From NCBI GenBank assembly GCA_045578625.1, contig JAZNKN010000020.1, positions 17,159 through 81,158 of the forward strand: a stretch of 64,000 nt of DNA. The letters are read 5' to 3'. Position 1 is the first letter of the stretch. Every line of letters starts with the position of its first letter. The stretch comes from RGIG3009 sp045578625 (GTDB lineage Bacteria; Bacillota; Clostridia; Oscillospirales; Acutalibacteraceae). The notes beneath the pieces were generated by a model. It made no database searches. It saw only the letters and a program-made list of their open reading frames with translations, and was not told the origin of the DNA. The translations under genes were made by a program, and so were the position numbers. Shown here piece after piece: positions 25,049 through 33,600 of the stretch.

Positions 25049-26206
25049 ATGAACATTTTAACACTGAATAAGATCGCCGCCTGCGGTACCGACCGTCTGG
25101 GCAGTGGCTATACCGTGGGTGACGCGGTGGCGGATCCGGAGGGTATTCTGGTTCGCTCCGCGGCAATGCACGAAATGGAGTTCCCGAAGTCGCTGCTCGC
25201 CGTGGCGCGCGCCGGCGCGGGTGTCAACAACATTCCGCTGGATCGCTGCAGCGAAGAGGGTATCGTGGTGTTCAACACCCCCGGTGCCAACGCCAACGCG
25301 GTGAAGGAACTGGTCATTGCCGGTCTGCTGCTGGCCTCCCGCAAGGTCGTGCCGGCCATCGAGTGGGCGCGCACGCTCAAAGGTCAGGGCGCCGAGGTCG
25401 GCAAGCTGGTCGAAAAGGGCAAAGGTCAGTTCGCCGGCCCCGAAATTCTGGGCAAGAAGCTGGGCGTTATCGGTCTGGGCGCGATTGGCGTGTTGGTTGC
25501 CAACGCTGCCAAGTCGCTGGGTATGGACGTCTACGGCTACGATCCGTACCTGTCGGTGGATGCCGCGTGGAAGCTGTCTCGCTCGGTGCATCACGCTGCC
25601 AATCTGGAGCAGCTGTTTGCTGAGTGCGATTACATCACCCTGCATCTGCCGCTTACGCCGGATACCCGCGGCACGATCAATGCCAAGAGTATTGCCGGCA
25701 TGAAGGACGGTGTGCGCATCCTCAACTTCGCCCGCGGCGAGCTGGTGGACAGCGACGCGATGAAGGCGGCTCTGGCCGACGGCAAGGTGGCCTCCTACGT
25801 GGTGGACTTCCCCTCGGATGAGATGCTAGAGGTGGAAAACGTCGTGGCGATCCCCCATCTGGGCGCTTCCACGCCGGAGAGCGAGGATAACTGTGCGATG
25901 ATGGCGGCCGATGAGCTGAAGGCGTATCTGGAGCAGGGCGTGATCCGCAATTCGGTCAACTATCCGAATATGGAGACGTGCAAGTCCACCGACGTGCGCG
26001 TGTGTGTGCTGCACCGCAACATTCCCACGATGCTGGCACAGATCAGCACGCTGATCTCGGAGGACGGCATCAATATCGATACGATGACCAACCGTTCCAA
26101 GAAGGATTATGCGTATACGGTGTTAGATGTGTCAACGGACGTCGCCGAGGCGACGCTGGAGAAGATCCGCGCGATCGACGGCGTGATCCGCGTTCGCAAG
26201 ATCTGA
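25049..26206 (+). CDS. serA: D-3-phosphoglycerate dehydrogenase
   Basis: A 385-residue NAD-dependent enzyme for the first step of serine synthesis. The Rossmann motif GVIGLGAIGVLVAN (about 140-153), the catalytic-loop Arg in NFARGELVD and the His in IPHLGASTPESEDN are visible. The C-terminal ACT domain (VCVLHRNIPTMLAQISTLIS, about 317-336) would permit serine feedback. It is the short form without the extra ASB domain. It follows serC. Confidence 0.96.
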   Translation: MNILTLNKIAACGTDRLGSGYTVGDAVADPEGILVRSAAMHEMEFPKSLLAVARAGAGVNNIPLDRCSEEGIVVFNTPGANANAVKELVIAGLLLASRKVVPAIEWARTLKGQGAEVGKLVEKGKGQFAGPEILGKKLGVIGLGAIGVLVANAAKSLGMDVYGYDPYLSVDAAWKLSRSVHHAANLEQLFAECDYITLHLPLTPDTRGTINAKSIAGMKDGVRILNFARGELVDSDAMKAALADGKVASYVVDFPSDEMLEVENVVAIPHLGASTPESEDNCAMMAADELKAYLEQGVIRNSVNYPNMETCKSTDVRVCVLHRNIPTMLAQISTLISEDGINIDTMTNRSKKDYAYTVLDVSTDVAEATLEKIRAIDGVIRVRKI

Positions 26207-26217
26207 TGAAATGGCAA

Positions 26218-26246
26218 GCGCCCACCGATCCGGTGGGCGCTTTTTC
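26218..26246 (+). terminator. Terminator of serC-serA
   Basis: Stem AGCGCCCACC / GGTGGGCGCT with a 5-base loop and TTTTT, 12 bases after serA. Confidence 0.9.
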
Positions 26247-26267
26247 TGCTGTAAAGGAGGGAGACCG

Positions 26268-27023
26268 ATGCTGTTTCGTGTGATCGGCGCTGTTGTCAGC
26301 GCCGCAGCGCTGCTGTGGGGCGTGCTGCCGGTACGGCTGAATATCGGCAGCGTGACGTTGATCGTCGGCGGCTTGTTGGGGCTGACGGTATGCGTTCGGT
26401 TTTCGGACGTCGCCAACCTCGTACGGCGGCTGTGGCAGAGCATAGGCGGCCGTGTCGGCCTCCTTGCCGCGGCAGCGGTCGTACTGGCGGTGCTGATACT
26501 GTTTGTGACACTGTCGGTCGCTATGGTGCGCGCCAATTCCCGCAAGCCGGCGGACAACGCCACCTTGGTGGTGTTGGGTGCGGCGCTCAACGGTGATCAG
26601 CCCAGCCGTCTGCTCCGCGGGCGCTTGGACGCAGCGGTGGCATACCTGAACCACAATCCGGAGGCGATGTGTATCGTGTCCGGTGGGCAGGGTCGTGACG
26701 AGGCGTATACCGAGGCGTCGGTGATGCGGACCTACCTCATCAATGCCGGTATCGCGGCGGAGCGCATCTATCTGGAGGAACAGGCCACCAGTACCTACGA
26801 AAATATGATATTTTCGCGAAAAATCATTGAAAAGCACGGATTAAATCCAAAAATTGCGGTCGCCACGCAGGAATTTCACCAGTATCGGGCGGCCAAATTT
26901 GCTGAAAAAGCGGGAATGGAGACGGTTGGTGCCGTGACGGCAACCACACCGCTATACCTGCTCGGAAGCTACTGGATCCGCGATTTTTACGGCATTTGCT
27001 ACATGGCGCTTTTCGGAAAATAA
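26268..27023 (+). CDS. YdcF/SanA-like DUF218 membrane protein
   Basis: A 251-residue protein starting at ATG 26268 after GGAGGGAG. Helices at about 1-20, 23-43 and 62-85 are followed by a DUF218 domain (TLVVLGAALNGDQPSRLLRGR, GGQGRDEAYTEASVMRTYLI, YLEEQATSTYENMIF). DUF218 proteins are linked to envelope integrity (SanA, ElyC), but their reaction is uncertain. It sits just after the serA terminator, and no separate promoter is obvious. Confidence 0.88.
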   Translation: MLFRVIGAVVSAAALLWGVLPVRLNIGSVTLIVGGLLGLTVCVRFSDVANLVRRLWQSIGGRVGLLAAAAVVLAVLILFVTLSVAMVRANSRKPADNATLVVLGAALNGDQPSRLLRGRLDAAVAYLNHNPEAMCIVSGGQGRDEAYTEASVMRTYLINAGIAAERIYLEEQATSTYENMIFSRKIIEKHGLNPKIAVATQEFHQYRAAKFAEKAGMETVGAVTATTPLYLLGSYWIRDFYGICYMALFGK

Positions 27024-27025
27024 GA

Positions 27026-27058
27026 AACCGAAGACGGCCCCGCCGTCTGCGGTTTTTC
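27026..27058. terminator. Bidirectional terminator
   Basis: Stem AACCG-AGACGGC / GCCGTCT-CGGTT with one mismatch and T-runs on both strands. It lies between convergent genes. Confidence 0.85.
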
Positions 27059-27063
27059 TTGTA

Positions 27064-27756
27064 TTACAGACCAAACAGTTTCCGCAGGGTGGCGGCAACG
27101 TCGTCGGTCTCCGCCGCCCCGGAGGCGGTCAGCGTGCCGCGCATACGGTACGGATGCCCGACGGCGGCAAGCAGCTCGGCGTCGTTTTCGCCGTCGCCGA
27201 AGGCGACCGCCTGATCCGCGGTGATGCCGAGCTTCTGCATAAGCGTTAGCGCGGCGTTGCCCTTGTTGGCACAGGGCGCGACCAGTTCGGTCAGGCCGGA
27301 TTCGCGGTAGGCGACGCGGTAGCTGACGTCGGGCTGGGGTTCTCGGTCGGAGAACAGCTCCAGTTTTAGGAAGTCCTCACCGACCTCGTTGAGCGAGGTG
27401 ATGGGGCGGCCGGTGGCGGGTGCGCCGCCGAGGCAATAGACCGTCTCGCGGCCGTGGACTGCAGCGGCGGGGAACTGGCGCAGCAGCTCGCGGGCGGCCT
27501 TGCGCGGCAGCGGACGCTTGTGCAGCACGCAGTCGCGGTGCATCGTCAGTGCGCCGTCAAGGCAGATGAATACCAAACGGTGTGCCAGAGCGCCGAACAG
27601 CGGACGCAGCTGTGCGTAGGGTCTGCCGCTGGCGATCGCCGCGGTAATACCGCGGTCGGTCAGCCGACGCAGCACATCGACAATATCGGGGGAGATCGCT
27701 GTTTCGCCGCGCGGCAGCAGTGTGCCGTCAACGTCGCAGAAAACCAGCCGCAGCAT
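27064..27756 (-). CDS. HAD superfamily hydrolase, Cof type (IIB)
   Basis: A 230-residue sugar-phosphatase-like HAD protein: motif I DVDGTLL (about 8-14), motif II ASGRPYAQL, and motifs III/IV in NKGNAAL and FGDGENDAELL. The cap sits between motifs II and III, as in class IIB. The natural substrate is not deducible. It lies 15 bases after mutS2 and is probably the last gene of that operon. Confidence 0.92.
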   Translation of the reverse strand: MLRLVFCDVDGTLLPRGETAISPDIVDVLRRLTDRGITAAIASGRPYAQLRPLFGALAHRLVFICLDGALTMHRDCVLHKRPLPRKAARELLRQFPAAAVHGRETVYCLGGAPATGRPITSLNEVGEDFLKLELFSDREPQPDVSYRVAYRESGLTELVAPCANKGNAALTLMQKLGITADQAVAFGDGENDAELLAAVGHPYRMRGTLTASGAAETDDVAATLRKLFGL

Positions 27757-27771
27757 GACGGCACCTCCTTA

Positions 27772-30150
27772 TCATTTCATGGTAACGACCGTGACACCGG
27801 TCTCGCCCTCGCCGTAAGCGCCGAGGCGGAAGGAGTCCACCCCGGGGCAGGTGCGCAGATGCGCTTGTACGGCGGCGCGCAGAGCGCCCGTACCCTTACC
27901 GTGGATGATGGTGACGCGTTCCAGACCCGCCAGACGGGCGTCGTCCAGAAACTTGTCTACTTCCATCAAGGCTTCCTCGGTCATCTGGCCGCGCAGATCC
28001 AGCTCGGTGCGCGCACTGCGCGAGGAGCGGGACAGCTCGGCACCCAAACGGTGACCGCCCCTGCTCGGCGCGGGCTTCGCTTTCTTTTCCAACAGACGGA
28101 TAGTGTCCAGCTTTACGCGGGTGCGGATGATACCGGCTTGTACCTCGACGGTGTCCGCGCCCTCAGTGACCGACACCACCACGGCGGGCTTATCAATATC
28201 GGTCAGCAGCACGTCGTCCCCGACCTTGAGGGGCCGCGGCAGGGTGTATTGCTCGCGGCGACGCTGGGTGACAGGGTCGATGTCATCTTCCAATTTATTC
28301 AGCCGATTGCGCAGCTGCGAGCGTGCGGCCGAGGCTTTTTTGGAGAAGTCGGCGGCGTCCTTTTGACGGCGTAGGTCGTCCAGCTCATCCATCAGGGCTT
28401 CGGCATCCCGACGGGCGCGTTCGACCAGACGCTTGGCTTGGTCGCGTGCTTCGGTCAATTCCTTTTCACGCAGGTCGTCCAGCTCGCGCAAGCGGCGGTC
28501 AGCCGTTTCCTTGGCGGCGGCAGCCTCGGCAGCCATACGGCGGGCAGAGAGCAGCTCCGTCTCCAACGCCCGACGCTTTTCCTCCAGACTGACGACGACC
28601 TCCTCCAGACGGCGTTCGTCGCCGTCAACGAGCGAGCGGGCGTGCTGTACCACGGAGGGGGTCATCCCCAACCGTTCGGAAATGGCGAACGCGTTGGACC
28701 GACCCGGCACACCGACGAGCAGACGGTAGGTGGGGCGGAGCGTGGCCACGTCAAATTCACAGCTGCCGTTTTCCACGCCCGCCGTTTGCAGGGCGTAGGC
28801 CTTCAGCTCGGCGTAGTGGGTCGTTGCCGCAATGCGCGCGCCTTGGCTGCGCAGCTGCTCCAACGTGGCAGTAGCCAGTGCCGCACCCTCGATGGGGTCC
28901 GTACCGGCGCCGAGTTCGTCCAACAGCACCAACGAGCGGTCGTCCGCGTCCTTCAGGATGCGGATGATGTTGGTGGTATGTGCCGAGAAGGTGGACAGCG
29001 ATTGCTCAATGGACTGCTCGTCACCGATATCCGCCAGCACCGTGCGGAACACCGAGAAGGTGCTGCCGTCGCTGACCGGCGGCAGTAAGCCGCATTGTAC
29101 CATCAGTGTCAGCAATCCCAAGGTTTTGAGGGTGACGGTCTTGCCGCCGGTATTGGGGCCGGTGATGACCAGTGTGTCAAATGCCACGCCAAGCTCAACG
29201 TCGATGGGAACGACGCGGTCGGCAGCGATGAGCGGATGCCGCGCCCGACGCAGACGGATACAGCCGTCGTCCGTGACGGTGGGACGGGTGGCTTTCATCG
29301 CATAGGCGAGCCGTGCCTTGGAAAAAATGAGATCCAGTTCGATCAGCACGGCGTAGTCCTGCAGAATCGCGTCGGCAAACGAGCCGGCCTCCGCGGACAG
29401 TTCCTGCAAAATATGTTCGATCTCCGCGGCTTCGCGGGATTCCCAAAGCTTTAAGTCGTTGTTGGCTTCCACCGCGCCCATCGGCTCGATAAACACGGTA
29501 GCGCCGGAGGCAGAGGTGTCGTGCACCAGGCCGGGAACGTCGCCGCGGTGTTCGGCTTTGACCGGCACCACGAAGCGGCCGCCGCGGATCGTCACGACGG
29601 GGTCTTGCAGCAGCTTTTGCGCGTTGGGGGAGTGGATGAGTTTATCCAACTGATCGCGCACACGCGCGGATGCCGCGCGCATACGGCGGCGGATATCCGC
29701 CAGAGCAGGGGAGGCGTGGTCGCTGACCTCTTCCTCCGATACGATGGCGGTGCGGATATGCTCCTCCAGATACTTGTTAGGGGCGAGCAGGGAAAAACGC
29801 TCGTCCAGACAGGTGGTCATTCCCTCGCAGTGCTGACGCCATTCGGTCAGTGTGCGGATGACACGCAACGTACCGGCGATGCGCAGCAGCTCGCCGAGCG
29901 TGAGTACCGCACCGGCCTGCGCACGGCGCAGGGTATTGGATACGTTGGTAGCGCCGCCGAACGAGGGAGCGCCGAATTTTGCCATCAGCGTGGCGGCGGC
30001 ATCGGTCTCCTCCAACAGCTGCTGCACCTCCGACAGATGCGGTGACGGACGCAGCGATCGGGCCGCCTCGGCAGTATCGGCACACGTCGCCTGCGTCGCC
30101 AGCAGATCCAAGATCTTATCCAGTTCTAGAGAACGGTAATGCTTGTTCAT
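27772..30150 (-). CDS. mutS2: Endonuclease MutS2
   Basis: A 792-residue MutS-like ATPase without the mismatch-recognition domain. Walker A GPNTGGKT (331-338), Walker B LVLLDELGAGTDP (about 405-417), a long coiled coil (about 500-610) and a C-terminal Smr nuclease domain (LDLRGQMTEEA, HGKGTGALR; about 715-792). Family members restrain recombination or act on collided ribosomes. It is 10 bases downstream of recO and thus probably co-transcribed. Confidence 0.96.
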   Translation of the reverse strand: MNKHYRSLELDKILDLLATQATCADTAEAARSLRPSPHLSEVQQLLEETDAAATLMAKFGAPSFGGATNVSNTLRRAQAGAVLTLGELLRIAGTLRVIRTLTEWRQHCEGMTTCLDERFSLLAPNKYLEEHIRTAIVSEEEVSDHASPALADIRRRMRAASARVRDQLDKLIHSPNAQKLLQDPVVTIRGGRFVVPVKAEHRGDVPGLVHDTSASGATVFIEPMGAVEANNDLKLWESREAAEIEHILQELSAEAGSFADAILQDYAVLIELDLIFSKARLAYAMKATRPTVTDDGCIRLRRARHPLIAADRVVPIDVELGVAFDTLVITGPNTGGKTVTLKTLGLLTLMVQCGLLPPVSDGSTFSVFRTVLADIGDEQSIEQSLSTFSAHTTNIIRILKDADDRSLVLLDELGAGTDPIEGAALATATLEQLRSQGARIAATTHYAELKAYALQTAGVENGSCEFDVATLRPTYRLLVGVPGRSNAFAISERLGMTPSVVQHARSLVDGDERRLEEVVVSLEEKRRALETELLSARRMAAEAAAAKETADRRLRELDDLREKELTEARDQAKRLVERARRDAEALMDELDDLRRQKDAADFSKKASAARSQLRNRLNKLEDDIDPVTQRRREQYTLPRPLKVGDDVLLTDIDKPAVVVSVTEGADTVEVQAGIIRTRVKLDTIRLLEKKAKPAPSRGGHRLGAELSRSSRSARTELDLRGQMTEEALMEVDKFLDDARLAGLERVTIIHGKGTGALRAAVQAHLRTCPGVDSFRLGAYGEGETGVTVVTMK

Positions 30151-30160
30151 ACAGGTCTCC

Positions 30161-30895
30161 TTAGGTAAGGCTGTGGTAAAAATCCAAGGTGTTGAAGCCG
30201 CGCCCCAGTTGGGTCAACAGAAATCGCTCGACCACGTCGCACAGGGCGGCAGCCTCCGCTTCCGGCAGGGAAAACGCAAAGCAGCGCTCAAACGGCGCAT
30301 ACACGATGTGCCGCAGCGCCGCCAGAACGGTGGGGGATACCGGCACAGCACCCACCGTGCCGTGGCAGGTGTCGCACAGCAGCACGCCCTGCAGCGGGGC
30401 GAACCACACGCCGTCCTGCGTGCCGCAGCCGGAGCAGGCCGCGACCGACGGCATATAGCCTGCCTGACACAGCAGACGCAGTTCGGTCACGGCTTTGAGG
30501 ATGGGCAGTGGGCGAGAGCCCTCTGCCAGATAGTGCAGGGAATTGAGAAGCAGGCGCAGGGCTTCCTCCGCCGGTTCTTCTTGGGGTGCCAGAACACCCG
30601 CCAGTTCGCAAAAATATTGCGCGAGCGCCAACTTGTCCAGCTGCTCCCGCACTTCAAAAAACACGTTGATGGGTTCGGCATCGTCCACTATGTATTTTTC
30701 CCGCCCTTTGTACAGTGACAGGCGGGAATAGCAAAGCAGCTGGGTCGCAGAGCCGCTGCGGTTTTTCAGACTGCGCGCACCGCGCACCGAAGCGCGGATC
30801 AGCCCGCAGTCGCGCGTGAGCGCGGTGACAAAGCGATCCGACTCACCGATATTGTTGTTTTCCCGCACGATCAGTGCGTCGGTGGTCAGCTTCAT
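30161..30895 (-). CDS. recO: DNA repair protein RecO
   Basis: A 244-residue RecO, which loads RecA together with RecR. The N-terminal OB fold (ALIVRENNNIGESDRFVTAL and VRGARS) and zinc-binding pairs CSGC and CDTC (about 154-178) are visible. Length is normal. It follows yqzL, whose 3' end overlaps the recO start by 53 bases, and precedes mutS2. Confidence 0.95.
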   Translation of the reverse strand: MKLTTDALIVRENNNIGESDRFVTALTRDCGLIRASVRGARSLKNRSGSATQLLCYSRLSLYKGREKYIVDDAEPINVFFEVREQLDKLALAQYFCELAGVLAPQEEPAEEALRLLLNSLHYLAEGSRPLPILKAVTELRLLCQAGYMPSVAACSGCGTQDGVWFAPLQGVLLCDTCHGTVGAVPVSPTVLAALRHIVYAPFERCFAFSLPEAEAAALCDVVERFLLTQLGRGFNTLDFYHSLT

Positions 30896-31028
30896 GAGAT
30901 GCCTCCTGATGATCCGTCTCGGCGGTGCTGCTTGTGCCGGTCTCGTATATATCGATGCCGCAGTAGCGCAGATAGTCCGCTACCTTGCCGGTCTTCTGAA
31001 AGGTTGCCCACAGTTTGTCCTGTTCCAT
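30843..31028 (-). CDS. yqzL: YqzL-like small protein
   Basis: A 61-residue protein located between era and recO, exactly where yqzL lies in Bacillus. The core LWATFQKTGKVADYLRYCGI matches the YqzL pattern (W-x-x-F-x-x-TG-x-x-x-x-YL). I chose the second ATG (31028), preceded by GGGGG at about 8 bases. The frame continues into recO for 53 bases and gives a polar tail that is probably dispensable. Function unknown. Confidence 0.7.
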   Translation of the reverse strand: MEQDKLWATFQKTGKVADYLRYCGIDIYETGTSSTAETDHQEASHEADHRRTDRAGKQQYR

Positions 31029-31096
31029 TTGCCGCGCCCCCATTCAAAGTCTCACTATTACTTTGAACCGAAACCGTGGCATTCATACATGGAAAG

Positions 31097-31999
31097 TTAT
31101 GAGCGGTAGCCGAAAGAGTTGAGCAGTCCCTGACGGTTGCGCCAGTCCTCTTTCACCTTGACCCAACACTGCAGGTCAACGTGGGTGTCAAACAGCGTTT
31201 CCATTTCCTGACGGGCAGCAGCGGCGATGCTCTTGAGCGCTGCGCCGCGCTTGCCGATCACGATGCCCTTATGGCTTTCGCGCTCGCAAAAGATCTCCGC
31301 GTCGATCTCTAAAATCGGACCGCGGTCGGTCTCGCGCTCCTCAAAATGCTCCACCACCACGGCGATACCGTGGGGGATCTCCTCCCGCAGCTGAAGCAGC
31401 ATTTGTTCGCGCAGCAGCTCGGCGGCAATGACGCGGTCAGGCTGATCGCTGACGGTGTCCGCCGGGAAAAAGTGGGGGCTGGGAATCGCATAGCGGGACA
31501 GCTCCTGCGACAGCAGAGAAACGCCCTCGCCGGTCAGCGCCGAGATGGGTAGGATCGCCTCGAACGGATAGGCCTGCCGCCACGCATCAATGCACGCGAG
31601 CAGCGAGGATTTGTCCGAAAGCGTGTCGATCTTATTCAGCACCAACAGTACCGGCAGCTTTTGCGAGCGAAACCGCTCCAACAACTCCCGTTCGGCGTCA
31701 CGCACCACGGTGGTCGGTTCTACGACCAGAATGCCGGCATCCACACCGGATACCGCTTCGCCGATGGATTTGATCATAAAATCCCCCAAGCGAGTGCGCG
31801 GCCGATGCGAGCCGGGCGTATCCAAGAACACAAACTGCAGGTCATCCTTGGTGTAGACACCCATAATACGGTTGCGGGTGGTCTGCGGCTTGTCCGAAAC
31901 GATGGCGACCTTGCGGCCGACCAAGGCGTTCAGCAGTGAGGATTTTCCCACGTTGGGTACGCCGACAATGGCGATAAAAGCAGATCTTGTATCCGGCAT
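31097..31999 (-). CDS. era: GTPase Era
   Basis: A 300-residue ribosome-assembly GTPase. G1 GVPNVGKSS (13-21), G3 DTPGSH, G4 NKID and a C-terminal KH domain with VIGKRGAALKSI (about 247-258) that binds the 3' end of 16S rRNA. It lies 22 bases downstream of ybeY, in the conserved order. Confidence 0.97.
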   Translation of the reverse strand: MPDTRSAFIAIVGVPNVGKSSLLNALVGRKVAIVSDKPQTTRNRIMGVYTKDDLQFVFLDTPGSHRPRTRLGDFMIKSIGEAVSGVDAGILVVEPTTVVRDAERELLERFRSQKLPVLLVLNKIDTLSDKSSLLACIDAWRQAYPFEAILPISALTGEGVSLLSQELSRYAIPSPHFFPADTVSDQPDRVIAAELLREQMLLQLREEIPHGIAVVVEHFEERETDRGPILEIDAEIFCERESHKGIVIGKRGAALKSIAAAARQEMETLFDTHVDLQCWVKVKEDWRNRQGLLNSFGYRS

Positions 32000-32020
32000 A
32001 ATAACTCCTTTACTTTCCGA

Positions 32021-32524
32021 TCATTCGTCCAACACGTAGCTGTTGACGCGGGAGAGACCGATCTGGTTCATCACGGTCTCTTCCTTTTCACGCATGTGTA
32101 CCGCTTCCAGCCCGCCGCCGACGTGGTCGTAGCCCAGCAGATGGAACATCGAATGCACCGTGAGATAGCCTACCTCGCGGTTGAAGGAATGGCCGAAATC
32201 CTCGGCCTGTTTTTGCGCCTGCTCCAACGACAGCACGATGTTACCGATCAGCTTGTCGCCGTTTTCGGGGTTGATGTCAAACTCGCCGTTTTCGCCCAGC
32301 GGGAAAGACAGTACGTCGGTCGGCGCGTCGATGCCGCGCTGCTCCAGATTGATCTGATGGATCTGCTCGTTGTCCACGAGCGTCACGTCCACCGACGCAG
32401 AGCCGTCCACGCCCTCCAGATCCAGCACAGCATGGCAGCAGCGACGGATCAGCATACGAAGGCCGGTCGGGATCTTAACGGCTTTCTGGCGATTTTCAAT
32501 GTCTACTCGGATTTTTGTCAGCAT
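32021..32524 (-). CDS. ybeY: Endoribonuclease YbeY
   Basis: A 167-residue metalloprotein of rRNA maturation. The zinc motif HSMFHLLGYDH (about 124-134) is intact. I set the start at ATG 32524 (MLTKIRVDI) with AAGGAAAG upstream, which makes it overlap phoH by 29 bases. A longer frame to 32611 lies wholly inside phoH and is unlikely. Confidence 0.95.
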   Translation of the reverse strand: MLTKIRVDIENRQKAVKIPTGLRMLIRRCCHAVLDLEGVDGSASVDVTLVDNEQIHQINLEQRGIDAPTDVLSFPLGENGEFDINPENGDKLIGNIVLSLEQAQKQAEDFGHSFNREVGYLTVHSMFHLLGYDHVGGGLEAVHMREKEETVMNQIGLSRVNSYVLDE

Positions 32525-33497
32525 TTTTCGATCGCTTTCCTTCCTGCCTGGATTTTTCATAGTCCTCATAGGCTTCAATGATGCGCTGCACCAATTGGTG
32601 ACGCACCACATCTTTTTGATTAAAGGTGCAGATGGCGACGTCCTCTACGCCCTTCAGAATGCGCATGACTTCCCGCAGACCGCTCTTTTTGCCGTCGGGC
32701 AGATCGATCTGGGTGATGTCGCCGGTGACAACCATCTTGGAGTTGAAGCCGAGACGGGTGAGGAACATTTTCATCTGCTCGGGGGTGGTGTTTTGCGCCT
32801 CGTCCAGAATGACGAAGCTGTCGTCCAGCGTGCGGCCGCGCATATATGCGAGCGGTGCGATCTCGATGTTGCCGCGCTCCATATATCGCTGATACGTTTC
32901 GGTGCCGAGCATATCGAATAGTGCGTCGTACAGCGGACGCAGATAGGGATCGACCTTGGATTGCAGATCGTCGGGCAAAAAGCCGAGCTTTTCACCGGCC
33001 TCCACCGCGGGACGGGTGAGGATGATGCGGTTGACCTGCTTGGAGCGGAAGGCTTCCACCGCCATGGCAACTGCCAGATACGTCTTGCCTGTACCGGCTG
33101 GACCGATACCCAAGGTGATGGTGTTGTTGCGGATGGCCTCGACGTAGGTCTTCTGACCCAACGTTTTCGGTTTGACCGGACGACCCTTGGAGGTGATACA
33201 GATGCTGTCCCCCGCCAGAGTCGGCAGCTGCTGCTCCGCGCCCTCGTTGACCAGCATCATCACGTAACGGACGTTTTGTTCGTTGAGCTGCTCACCGCGG
33301 CTAATGAGCTGCAGCAAGCCGTGGATGGCACGGCCGGCGTGCATCACGTCCTCCGGTTCGCCGGTGACTTTGATCTCACTGTCGCGGTTGAGGATGCTGA
33401 CATGGTACTGCTGTTCGATCAGTCGGATGTTTTCATCGAAATTACCGAACAGCGCGACCGCTTGTTCCATACGATCCACGTTGATAAGTTGTTCCAC
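32496..33497 (-). CDS. phoH: PhoH-like ATPase
   Basis: A 333-residue PhoH-family ATPase. An N-terminal KH-like region is followed by Walker A GPAGTGKT (about 133-140) and Walker B FVILDEAQNT. It starts with GTG at 33497 after GAGGCGG. The family is thought to act on RNA. Its own promoter lies at 33532-33560, so phoH and downstream genes can be expressed apart from the sporulation genes yqfC-yqfD. Confidence 0.95.
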   Translation of the reverse strand: MEQLINVDRMEQAVALFGNFDENIRLIEQQYHVSILNRDSEIKVTGEPEDVMHAGRAIHGLLQLISRGEQLNEQNVRYVMMLVNEGAEQQLPTLAGDSICITSKGRPVKPKTLGQKTYVEAIRNNTITLGIGPAGTGKTYLAVAMAVEAFRSKQVNRIILTRPAVEAGEKLGFLPDDLQSKVDPYLRPLYDALFDMLGTETYQRYMERGNIEIAPLAYMRGRTLDDSFVILDEAQNTTPEQMKMFLTRLGFNSKMVVTGDITQIDLPDGKKSGLREVMRILKGVEDVAICTFNQKDVVRHQLVQRIIEAYEDYEKSRQEGKRSKNADKNPSRH

Positions 33498-33531
33498 GCA
33501 GCCGCCTCACTTTCTGTGTGATATTTATGTT

Positions 33532-33560
33532 AGTATACCACAAAAAAAGCGCCTTGTCAC
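33532..33560 (-). promoter_or_regulatory. Promoter of phoH-ybeY-era-yqzL-recO-mutS2
   Basis: On the minus strand GTGACA (33560-33555), 17 bases, then extended -10 TGG-TATACT (33537-33532). It sits in the 103-base gap between yqfD and phoH. Confidence 0.75.
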
Positions 33561-33600
33561 TAGCAAAATGAACAAAATTTGGCAGTCGGATACCGCCTGA

